DNA from: Powellomyces hirtus
Taxonomy: Eukaryota; Chytridiomycota; Chytridiomycetes; Spizellomycetales; Powellomycetaceae
DNA length: 64,000 nt
Assembly (NCBI GenBank): GCA_025526995.1
Contig: JAHLKG010000018.1
Coordinates: 434,001-498,000 of the forward strand
Direction: 5' to 3'
Shown here: positions 11,390 to 21,238 of the stretch, piece by piece
Layout of the letters: each line of letters opens with the position of its first letter
How positions within the stretch are numbered: the stretch's first letter is position 1
The notes under the pieces: generated by a model
Seen by the model: the letters and a program-made list of their open reading frames with translations, nothing else
What the model was told of the DNA's origin: nothing
Database searches by the model: none
Translations under genes and position numbers: made by a program

Positions 11390-14255
11390 ATGGCACGGCC
11401 GTCTGAGCACACCGTCCTGGTGACGGTGTTGGAGGGTAATGTCGGCGACTGTGTACGCGCGCGGGCCGTTGCTTACTGTTCCTAAAGGCAGCAGATAAGC
11501 TGACAGAACTGCCCTTTTTCCTTTGTAACCAGGACGATATTTTGTTCGCAAAGCAAACTCGAAACTCTACGTTCAATGTCGGTTCAACAATGAGATCCTC
11601 ACGACTGACCCGGTCGACCACGTCCCGGTTCCGATTTTCGACACTGAATTAGCATGGGACATCGATACAAAGTCCCTCGGCTTCTTTCGCTCTCAACGTG
11701 CCGCATTGAAACTGATTGTGTATGCGGTCAACCCTAGCGGTGGAAAGCGGGACGCGATTGGATACGTGATGCTGGAACTGCGCGGAGCGCCAGAAGAGGT
11801 GGAAGGGCAAGAGAAATGGTACCCACTTGTCAATGCAAAGTATTCAGGAGCTTTCAGACCTGAAATCAAAATGTCCTTTGCCGTTGTGCCGGCCAAGACA
11901 CAACAGGAAGAGGAGGTGTTCGAAATGCAGGGCAGACAAGCTGCTGCGTCTCTCCAGCGCAGATCAAAAGGAAAGACACGCGATCCAGAACCTAAGCGCT
12001 CTTCCATGCAAACCTCTACGCGGAGTATGAAAACTGGAGTGTTTAGCTTGCCAGTTGATCTACACAAGGACGGATATTATCAGATTGGAGATGGCACATC
12101 AATGTGGGTACTTGGAGTTACGATAGCGTTCGCCGAGAACTTGGAGCTCTTGGATGCTGCCGGAAAGTACAGAAGCAGCGACGCTCAAGATGCGTCAACG
12201 GCCGGTTTCTACTTCTCCTTCACGTTTCTGGGCAATGAGATCACCACAGAGCCTTTTAGTGAACTTGCCAATCCGATATTCGCAGCGGAGCGAGTCTCGA
12301 TCCGCCTGCGTTGCACAACTTCGCATCTCCGAATGTTCGTTGATGAACTGTCGTCTCTGACTGTTTATCTGAAATCAGGGAATATCAGCAATAGCAGCAG
12401 CAACCCCATCCTGGGGTTTGCTGATATTTCGTTGCGGGAGCTCTCCCCTGGAGACATGGGCCTTCAAGACAACGGCGATCACGAGAAGGACGCCTTTTTG
12501 ACTGTGGAAAAGATGTACAATCTCTATACCCAAAAGCTTGAGTTGTGCATGTCGGACGATGCCAGAGTTCCTTCCATCGGCGTTGCCTTGGCAGCCACTC
12601 CGGAGGAATCGAGGTCGCGACAGCCGTCGTATGGAGAGCATTTGAGCAGATCGTATGATGCTGATTTTGTGGGCCAGTTGGAGAAGCCCTCTAGGAAGGA
12701 TCATCATGACGAAAATGTCACACATCCAGACTTTGGACATGCGGCCAAACATGACCAACATCCGGAATCGGACCACGTTCCTACTGAGCCCGACCAACAA
12801 CTGCCACGACCGTCATCCGCTCGTGAACCCGATCACCACCTGCCACGACCGCCATCCCCTATTGAGCCCGAACTCCGTGTGCCACGACCGCTATCGCCTG
12901 CAGAGCCCGACCACCGCTTGCCACGACCGTCATCCCCTATTGAGCAGGACCGCCGTTTACCACGACCGTCATCCCCTATTGAGCAGGTTCGCCGTTTACC
13001 ACGACCGTCGTCCCCTATTGAGCAGGACCTCCGTTTACCACGGCCGTCATCCCCTAATGAACACGACCGCCGCTTGTCCCGACCGTCTTCGCCTACTGAG
13101 CCCGACCATCGTTTGCCACGACCGTCATTCCTTACTGAGCACGACCGTCGCTTGCCACGACCTTCATCACCCACTGAGATCGAGCGTCGCTTGCCACGAC
13201 AGTCATTCCCTGAAACCACACCTTACAATCCGCCCAGTACGGCTCCGCCCAGCAGCTTCGGCACCACCACCACCACCACTGGCGCCACTCCGCTCCACCA
13301 GACGCAAGAGTATAAAGTTGCCCTCGAGCTAGAACTCTGGCGTGCGGAGCAGGAACGCCTCTTCCGATCTCACCTCCGAACTCGAGAATCGCAGCTTTTG
13401 ACTCAACTGGCCGCCGAATACCGATCCCGCGAAGCCGCCCTAAACCAGAAATTATCGGCCTTTCAAGATGTTGAGCAGAAACTGCAAGATCTCGCTGGTA
13501 CGTTGGAGAAACGCGACAGGGAGTTGGATGACAGGCAAAAAGAACTGGAGCTCAAAGCCAGAGAGCTGGAAAGGGAAGTGAAGGCCAGAGAGCTGGAAGC
13601 CAAGAATCTCGCCCGCCGCACTGTGGAGGAATGCACCCATCGGCTCAAACGAGAGCAGCAGGACGCCGAGGACGCTCGGCGCGATCGGGAGCGGGAGCGT
13701 GCCCTTACCGATTCGTTACGGAAGGAGATTGAAGTACTTCGGAAAGCGCAATTGCCGCCACACCCTCCACTTTTGACAACCGACAAGAGCAATAAAGAAA
13801 CAGACGCTGCCACCATCCAACGGTTGACGCAAAAACTTGCGGATGAGAAGCGAGGGAAGAAATACTACAAGACTCTGTGGGTCCGGACTCTCAATGAGCT
13901 TGCTACGTATCGGCCATCCGCAAATCCAAACAATAGAATGGCCGACAACCCGAGTGTACTGGGCGACATCAAACGCGATCTGGAAGTTCTCAAATCTTTT
14001 CACAGCAATAGCCAAAACGCTACTCCTGAACAGTCCGAAAAGGTCGATGGACCAAAGCGGAACGAAAGCAAATCAGAGCCACAAGAGCAAAAGCCCATAG
14101 ATCCAAAAATTCTTTTGGAAGTTGACCGGCTGGCCGCTGAGCGCGATTCGCTACTCAGAAGCGGCGTGTACAACACTGGGGACCGGATAGTGGTCGAGTT
14201 GGGCCTGAGGATTCGGGAATTGATGGCCTCTGGGGCTGCCGTTGCTGACTCGTGA
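11390..14255 (+). CDS. CEP120: Centrosomal protein 120 (CEP120) homologue, centriole elongation factor
   Basis: Exons 11390..11435 and 11533..14255 give 922 aa. Exon 1 encodes MARPSEHTVLVTVLEG, and exon 2 continues the first C2 domain (TTDPVDHVPVPIFDTELAWD, then AIGYVMLELRG and EKWYPLVN), which tracks the CEP120 N-terminus closely. A second C2-like domain follows, with GYYQIGDGTSMWVLGVTIAF (about residues 115-330). Residues about 430-575 are a 13-residue repeat, and residues about 605-760 form a long Glu/Arg/Lys-rich coiled coil, as in CEP120. In animals and algae CEP120 localises to growing centrioles and binds CPAP/SAS-4 to promote microtubule-doublet elongation. Here the next gene, convergent, is a SAS-4/CPAP homologue. 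It implies that this organism builds centrioles, hence a flagellated stage. Confidence 0.92.
12785..13205 (+). repeat. 39-bp coding minisatellite in CEP120 (13-residue RRLPRPSSPIEQD units)
   Basis: About ten in-frame units; those at about 12920-13060 are nearly identical and the flanking ones more diverged. The array links the C2 domains to the coiled coil and is Ser-Pro rich, so it could be phosphorylated by proline-directed kinases. Confidence 0.93.
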
Positions 14256-14565
14256 TTTTGGACATGTATAAGGGTATTCAAATCTATTCTGCCCCGGGCT
14301 TATAAGCCCCGGCAATCCCAAAACGTTATACTTCTATGGGTCGTGCATTTACAATACGGTCAGTGATGGGTTGTATGGTGGGTGGCTCTGCATCCTCCCA
14401 TTCGGGAAGAGTGTCTTCTCCTATAGAAGACATGACTAGGTCTGTCAGAGCTTGCTTCTGTATGTTTCGAGGTTTCTGCAAAATGATGGGCATATAAGGC
14501 CCAGCAAGGTCAGAACGCTGTACGTCTACAGCGGACCTTGCGATACTTGATGCTTCTATGCTTTG
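14256..14565. other. Convergent 3' intergenic region, CEP120 / SAS-4
   Basis: 310 bp between the two stop codons; no gene or strong structure was seen. Confidence 0.4.
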
Positions 14566-16609
14566 TTACTCGCGGACGAAGGTCTTCACCTACAAGACAT
14601 GGATGCCGAGGGTTGGTCAGAACCTGATTTTATATGCGCAGTGGTTTTTCAAAAGGGACGCGGGGGTTACTTACTTCGCCCGAGCTGGAGATGAACTTCA
14701 TTGTTCCGTCCGGGTATTGGATCTCTCTCGATCCGTCCAAGTATCGAGTCTCTGCCTGTCCATTCGAGTACATGATCATTTTGAGACCGTCCTTGTAGGT
14801 GGTCTCGACGGTCTTGCGGTCCGCGAATTCGTAGACGGTGCTGCCGTCGGGAAGCTCCTATCACGTGAACTACAGGTTAGAACGACAGTGAAGGGTTGTT
14901 CAACAAGTTTCCAAACTCTTACCCTCTTGATATCCTGGTTGGCGAGGTAGATGGTCTTTGAACCATCGGCGTGCAAAACCTTGAAGACGCCGTTGGGGTA
15001 GTAGGACAAGGAAATCACATCTAAGGTTTGGTATGTCCTGGTGATCTTCCCATCTTCGTTGATTTCCTGCCGAGGAAAGTCCGTGTCAGTAAACACGCAA
15101 CCAGAATCCAAAGTGTGACTGTCTATGATTTACTTACCGTAAAACGCGGAGGTAAAAGCAACTGTTTGGCGAAGGCGTCAAGCTTTAATGATCCTGCACT
15201 CCTCTTTGGCCGGAGGCTGATCGGGGATCGAGCCTTTGTCTTGCTGATGGCTTGAGGGGTGGGTCGGCCCTCATTGGCCATGTTGGACGACGGGAGTGCT
15301 GGGCGGGCAGCCGGTGAGTTCTCCATGAGACTGTCTTGTCCGGCGCGAGGAGTGACTTTGGGAGTGAATTGGGGTTTTCTGATGGTAGACTTCACCACAG
15401 GCGTTGCGGCTTTCGCCGCCGGAGCGGGGGGACTCCTGCGGGCGGCGGCCGGCGCCTGTTTGTAAGTCTGCGCTTGGGGACCCAGCAACCTTCTTGCCGT
15501 GGCTGCAGAGGGTCGGGGTGTACCCTCTGGAGTTTCCGGCGTAGGGGCCTGTCTTGCTGACTGCTCCAGCCTGCTTCGCTCGAAAGTGCTGACTTGGTCT
15601 TCGAGCTCGAGGTTTCGAGCTAGGACACTGTCCATACGCTGCTTCTGGCGTTCTTGCGCTAATTGATGACGCTTCTCAGCGTCCGCTTTTTCTTTGTGCA
15701 ACGAGGCGATCTGATTTCGCAGCATATCAGCCTCCTGCCGCTCCCTGTAAAGCACACCAAACATTAGTATATGGACAGAACTAACGGTGAATGTGAGACA
15801 CCCCCAATTACCTCCTCGTGGGAAGCACCTCGAGGGCCAGTCGTTGCTTTTCGAAATTGCTTTTGGTTTTCTCAAACTCTCTCATTGCCTTCTGAAGGTC
15901 CTCTTTTTCATTGGCCAATTTGGCCTCTTCATTCTCCTTCCACTCGATGAATTCTTGCGTCGCGGTCTTAATCTTCTGTTCGGCCTCGTCCCCCTTCTTA
16001 ATCTTCTGTTTGGCCTCGTCCACCTGCTGATCCAAATACTCCATCCGTTTCTTAAACGCGTCAAGTATTGTCGTTTTGTCATCATATAGTCCTTTCTAAA
16101 AGAGGAAACCAAAAATCCATGAGCATTCGCATGTAATGTAATGCGCTTTATCAAGTGACTAACTTACTACTAGCTCGGCCATCTTTTTCTTTTCCTCGGC
16201 GATCGGGTCCTGTACGGGCTCCTTGGGTTTGTTAATGGGCGGAGCGATAATGATCCCATTCTTCTTTGCGTATAGCAGATCTAGCAGTGCCACGATATCC
16301 GCATCGCAGCCCCCCGAATCAGCTACAAGTTTTTCGGCCCACCCATGGACCAACGCCTTAATTTCTATACCGCTATAAGATCTGCCTGAATAAATTCCAA
16401 ACAAGTCCTCTTCGGACTCTGTGTCTACTGCCAACATATAGGGATCCTCTTGCCACACACTTATGTCGTGGAAGGTTGGGTCGCAGCAATCCAAGGCGCA
16501 GTCAGCCTGGCAGGGAGGTTTGACCTGCAGTTGATGACAACCACAGTCAATGCCGGCACCACAATGACATCCCTGAAAGAGAAACACTTACGCTAGGTGC
16601 TTGAAGCAT
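14566..16609 (-). CDS. SAS4: SAS-4/CPAP (CENPJ)-type centriole assembly protein with C-terminal TCP10/G-box domain
   Basis: Exons: 16592..16609, 16168..16524, 15812..16095, 15138..15744, 14923..15066, 14675..14857, 14566..14589; 538 aa, frame closed. After a Cys-rich N-terminus comes a coiled coil (residues about 130-300, e.g. EAKQKIKKGDEAEQKIK and LRNQIASLHKEKADAEKRH), a basic Pro/Ala-rich linker, and then the TCP10 C-terminal (G-box) domain: repeated short beta hairpins of the type YPNGVFKVLHADGSKT, DGSTVYEFADRKTVETTY and YLDGSREIQYPDGTMKF. That domain is specific to SAS-4/CPAP and TCP10 proteins and in CPAP binds STIL/Ana2. No clear tubulin-binding PN2-3 motif was seen, so a TCP10-like paralogue cannot be excluded. 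The final 24-nt exon (VKTFVRE) is inferred from splice signals and phase. Confidence 0.83.
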
Positions 16610-17516
16610 TTTTTAGGTATTGTACGTTGTGATATAGGGAAAGTGAGGAGAAAGGTGTTCGGAAAGGATAAAGGACCAAGGTAAGGAGCGGGGGACGCCG
16701 TGGAGCTGGTTTATATATTGTTTTGTTCAGGCCCGGGTGGCCAAACTCCGTCGTATTATGTATGTATTGAGGGTCGGATAGCGAAAATGAGGGTCGATAT
16801 TGTGCAAGCAATTTGAGGGTCATTTGCCGGAAAAGTGTGCTAAAAATACAGGGAACCAGACGCGTTGGCAGAGAGGAGTCAACCTTTCGGACGCGTCGTG
16901 AGACAATGGCCTATCCACCAGCTGCGCAATTCAATGTCCGACAACGAGGGCCAGGAATACAGCCCATGGACTATCTTCCACATCCCCCTCGGCATCAATG
17001 TAGTTCAACGTAGTAAATATCGATGGGGTTTGTGATTGTGACTTTATGAGAATGCTGTGGTTCGTTCTCAATGGAAACAGGCATGGATGCGCCGATACAC
17101 CCACACATATGCTATGAACAAGTGCGCATCCAACGTTTGAACTCTATAAATCTGTCAAATTCAACATAAAATCGGAATGCAACATGGGATGGACACCGTC
17201 TGTGTTAGGTCTGCAGTCAGCAGGTCTCTACGCAATGCACAACCATCATATCCCATTTCATGCTCGTCTTTTGCACATTTTTCAACATATCGATTCTATT
17301 ATGAATGAAAAATGCTGAGTTTGTGAAATGTTGCGGCCACCTAGATGTGGGATGGAGACTTGAATGGCGCGCGCATCGCATGGCCTCATCTTTAGTCTCA
17401 CCCTCCACCGCTGAGCGCTCCTGCCAAAACCCCCACAGAGTACTGTAGTATCAACTATACTGTAACTCGGTAGACCTATTTGGCCATCTTCACCCATATA
17501 AACTCGTCGTCCCGCA
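16610..17516. other. Intergenic, SAS-4 (-) / RhoGDI (+), containing one small unassigned reading frame
   Basis: A divergent region of 907 bp. On the plus strand 16906-17013 could encode a 35-residue peptide beginning MAYPPAAQFNVRQRGP with no recognised family; it may be an unspliced N-terminal exon or chance. Nothing else was recognised. Confidence 0.3.
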
Positions 17517-18621
17517 ATGCCTGACCACCAAGACTCACACGAGGACCTGGCCCCCACCCAGACTGCTGGCTACAAGGCACCCGAAAAGAAGACAGTTGCG
17601 GAGCTCGCGCAGCTTGACGCGGGAGATGGTGTGTACTTTGCGGGCAAACAACCATTACTGCCACACCTCTTGTGGCTTGGGCGGTCAAGGAGAACTGCGT
17701 CGGGGCCTTCTGTGTTCGGGGGAGAGTGAGAAGCCTGAATCGTACCTATGATTGACCCGCCATCTTTGAACATTTATAGAATCCCTGAAGAAGTGGAAAG
17801 AAAGCCTGGGTCTGAAAGCAGGTGCATTTTTTGTCTGGCGCTTTGATTGGAGCACTACACGCGAGGATTCTGATTATACTGGCAACCTGCAGCTGTTGGA
17901 CCTGCCGACGACCCCAGAAAAGTAATTGTGCTGTCTCTCGGAATGGAAAGCCCCGGCAGGCCAGACGTTGTCGTTGATCTTTCGCCAGGTAGGCGAACGG
18001 AAACACACCTCTCCGTAGCTCATGCGTCCGAGAAAGAGGCTATGCTCAGACGATGTGTCAAGTAGTGACTCATACCCTTTGTTTTCCGCAGAGGGTATCG
18101 CCAAGCTGAAGGATCAGCAGATGACAATCAAGGAGGGAGTTGAGTACAGACTCAAGGTCACCTTCAAGGTGCAACACGACGTTGTATCTGGATTGAAATA
18201 CCTGCATGTAGTGAAACGCAAGGGCATCCGAGGTATTTGTCACACATCAAGCACGATTTACGAGATTAGCTATAAATGTTGATGCGGCACCTACAGTGGA
18301 CAAGATGGAAGAAATGCTGGGATCCTATGGCCCTGCCAACGAGCCTTACGAGAAAAAGGTGTGAGCATCCTCCCAATTGGCTTTTGCGACGCGCTGTCTC
18401 ATAACCTGATGCGCATTTTCAGTTCTTGACAGAGGAGGCCCCCAGTGGTCTGCTCGCTCGCGGCCATTACGAAGTCAAGAGCAGATTTATTGATGACGAC
18501 GGAACATCTCATCTTGAATGGGCATGGGTACGCGCGCGTTTTCATCAGAGTCGGAAGTATTGGCCACGTACTGATGATGTTACGTTCACAGTCTTTCGAC
18601 ATCAAAAAGGAGTGGGACTAA
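17517..18621 (+). CDS. RDI1: Rho GDP-dissociation inhibitor
   Basis: Exons 17517..17628, 17780..17821, 17893..17988, 18092..18232, 18297..18358, 18423..18527, 18592..18621 give 195 aa, the normal size of the family. The N-terminal regulatory arm contains [16 protein letters not shown] and [11 protein letters not shown]. The immunoglobulin-like isoprenyl-binding domain contains [66 protein letters not shown], and ends SFDIKKEWD. RhoGDI extracts prenylated Rho, Rac and Cdc42 GTPases from membranes and keeps them inactive in the cytosol. Introns 1-4 share phase 1 and the last two phase 0. The match is clear along its whole length. Confidence 0.97.
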
Positions 18622-18655
18622 AGAAAAAGACATTTTTCCTACTATATTACTTGAA

Positions 18656-18661
18656 AATAAA
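18656..18661 (+). terminator. Poly(A) signal AATAAA after RhoGDI
   Basis: Canonical hexamer 35 nt downstream of the RhoGDI stop codon. Confidence 0.5.
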
Positions 18662-19039
18662 TCCACTCACCATCTTTGTCGAAATCCCGGGATCTTTTGC
18701 TCTTATGCGGATGTGAACCGGGAATGCGGCCACATGCTTTAGGTTTCCATGGCGCCTTCGTTACGATCGGCAACGTACGCCTGCTCTTAAAAATGCAGCA
18801 ACTTATTCGCATGCAGGGACTAATGCGGCTCGAGATATCCCTTCACACACTCAAAAGACGCATGTTTGCATCTTTGCACTGCGTATCATGCATGGAGCGC
18901 GTTGACGGCCGCGCGCCATTGCCGGATCAAGCCACTTGCAGCCAATTTGCGCAGCACGGTGACAGCACTTCACGATGCGCAAAATAATGGCGAAGGCCGA
19001 AATTTCCGAGGAATTGTTCGAAAACATATAGCCGACAGA
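18662..19039. other. Intergenic between RhoGDI and PET100
   Basis: An ATG-led stretch at about 18750 (MAPSLRSAT followed by GTACGC) could be an upstream PET100 exon, but I could not connect it in frame. Otherwise nothing was recognised. Confidence 0.35.
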
Positions 19040-19590
19040 ATGCCTTTGCCTAAGAACTTTGTACGAGCGGAAACGCTCAAGGTACGCTGTGTGTGCTAAA
19101 ATACACAGAGGTTTGATGATTCTTACAGACGCATTTTGATTGCCTTCAGTTTGGCATCTACATTCTGTTTCCTATTGGGGTCCTCTATCTATTCAACCGC
19201 CCGGACCTTCAAGAGAAGCTCGGCAGAGACCAGGTTAGATGAGTGGATATAGAGGACTATAGCGACTTATTTGTTCAAGTGTGACCAATATGTTTGTCGC
19301 GACACAGATCGAAACTCTTGCGGCATTCCGAGTCCCTGAGGATAAACTCTTCGTATGTAGCCGGGGCTGCGTGTCTGCAATTGCCATAGTTTCCATAGGC
19401 TGAATGTTTTGCGTTCGTTTGCAGAAACTGCCGAGTTCCATGAGCGAAGTCCGAGAAGAGGTATGCGAGTTCAAGTGCTAAATGACCGTTGAAATACGTG
19501 ATAACGGAGGATTGGTTGCAGGCTGCTCGGATACGAAAGCTTCGTCATGAGCAACTTGAGAAGCAGAAAGCAGAAAATAGCAGCGCCTAG
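19040..19590 (+). CDS. PET100: PET100-like cytochrome c oxidase assembly factor
   Basis: Exons 19040..19081, 19129..19233, 19308..19352, 19425..19460 and 19522..19590 give 98 aa, all introns in phase 0. A single transmembrane segment near the N-terminus (FGIYILFPIGVLYLFN) is followed by a charged helical tail with KLPSSMSEVREEAARIRKL, the layout of Pet100: inner-membrane anchor and matrix-exposed or intermembrane tail that chaperones complex IV assembly. The start ATG was chosen because it directly precedes the conserved Lys/Phe-rich lead (MPLPKNFVRAETLK); it is not a strong targeting peptide, as is typical of the family. Its stop lies 29 bp from that of the convergent ABD1 gene. Confidence 0.8.
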
Positions 19591-19619
19591 GTGTATCTTC
19601 GGACAATGTTCCCTGTCTT

Positions 19620-20728
19620 TCATGATTTTACTTTCCGGAAAGCAAACGCGAGATACAATCCTATCCCATGAGAGCAACAGGGACAATCGTCAAACTCAGC
19701 GCGCTCAACATCACCACCAGCACTCGCACCGTACCTGTCACCTCCCATTCGTCCGCAGACATGGTGCCCTCTGCATTTAAAACGCTCATGCGAGTCAGCA
19801 GTTCTCTATACTGCGGATCCTTGGATTCTTTCTCATATAGATAGTGGAATTTTTCCTTGTATATCAGTTCGAGCCCGTACTCGGCTGCCAGTCTACATGG
19901 CAACCTGATGTTATCTACCCGTTCTGCGCTCGCATGTAAATGACAATCTGAATACCTCACGAATGTCGGGAAATGGAGCAGATACTCCGGGCAGTCGTCA
20001 ATGGCATCTTTGAGCTCAAACCAGTATTTGTGGCCGAATGCTGGATATGTGTCCTTCTGTTCAAACTTTATATTCAAAACACTGTTTCCGAATGATAAGC
20101 CCTGGGCAGCTCTGAGTTTCTTGACGATCCAATTCGCATCTGGTATCGTGCCGATGAACACGCCTCCCGGTTTCATGTTCTTTGTGATGTTGGTCAGGCC
20201 CATGCGAGCTCTCTCTTCGGTCTCAAAAGAGTAATGCAGTGCAAACTGACAACTGACAAGGTCGAATTCGTGCCCTGGTGGCAGTTTGTCTGCGATCGGA
20301 GAACCAAAGCAATCCATGGCAAAGAACTGAGCTCGAAATCGGTTTCCCCGTCCCGAGCTGTACCGTTCTTGCGCCTGTTGCACCGACACGTCCGCAATAT
20401 CCACCCCGACCAGATGAGATATCTGTGCCTTATTCCACTTTAGGAGATCCCCTCCCTTTCCGCAACAAAAGTCCAGCACGTGGCCGCCCCGTCGAGCATA
20501 TTTATTAATCAGAATCGATTTGACCCAGTTGTTGAAATTTTTCAAGTGCAGAATCGGCGATTCTTTGCGTCGTTCGCGTCCGACTTCGGGCCGGGCATTG
20601 TAGTGCTGAGCAACGACCTTGGCGGCCTCGCGAGCTTGGTCTACCATACGGTACTTTGAAGGATGTTGGGTGGTAGAATCTGGACGGTCGTTGGCAGACT
20701 GCTGATTTTCCTCATGTTGACGCTTCAT
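19620..20728 (-). CDS. ABD1: mRNA cap guanine-N7 methyltransferase
   Basis: Exon 1 is 19735..20728 and exon 2 is 19620..19660; 344 aa. The second exon is needed: it supplies the conserved end TGLYLAFAFRK found in RNMT/Abd1, whereas reading through the donor gives an unrelated tail. Catalytic-domain blocks: HLKNFNNWVKSILI, the SAM site VLDFCCGKGGDLLKW, GVDIADVSV, FDLVSCQFALHYSFE, KPGGVFIGTIPDA, and KYWFELKDAIDDCPEYLL. The enzyme methylates the 5' guanosine cap on nascent RNA polymerase II transcripts in the nucleus, using S-adenosylmethionine. The short Gln/Asn-rich N-terminus (about 25 aa) is smaller than in animals. Identification is secure. Confidence 0.97.
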
Positions 20729-21238
20729 GTTGGTAAGTTACTGATGATGTTATGGTCTTCAGTTGCTGGACGGGTATCGGGCTGGTTAGGGCCGGAACTG
20801 GATTGGATACAGATTTACCGAGCACAACTGTCACTTGCATTGACAGGCTACACGAATGACGCGACCATAGCAACAAGCAAACTGTCATTTTGTGTAGGAC
20901 GCGACATTTCCTCATTCCAGTCGTCTAGCTTTTATCGCCACTGTCCCTGCTTGCTGCAAGGTTCGTTTGGAAAGAGGGGAGGATGGATATCTCTTAGTAG
21001 AGTAGCTGTCGAGCATGGCATTTGGTGAACCTAGATAGCAGGGGCCCTGTGCGGCATGAAATGACAAGGAGAGCCATCTGTCACATGAACACTAGGGTTG
21101 TTTCCCCGATATCAATAGAACTGAATGCCTACACCATTTATGTTTCTGTCCGTTGTACCAGTGCTCAGCACTCATTAGTCCTCTCCGTCTTGTTTAGTTG
21201 TGTACACTTTGTATGCTGCTGTTCCCGACCGTTTTCAG
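20729..21238. other. Divergent region, ABD1 (-) / AAA ATPase (+)
   Basis: It probably contains the first exon or exons of the AAA ATPase. One candidate begins at the ATG near 21085 and encodes MNTRVVSPISIELNAYTIY before a possible donor, but I could not fix its splice. Confidence 0.35.

Noticed and set aside
12655..13332. Overlapping His/Asp/Arg-rich frame within CEP120 and its antisense Gly/Arg-rich partner
   Set aside because: They arise from the 39-bp repeat, whose period keeps all frames open. CEP120 is supported by homology on both sides.
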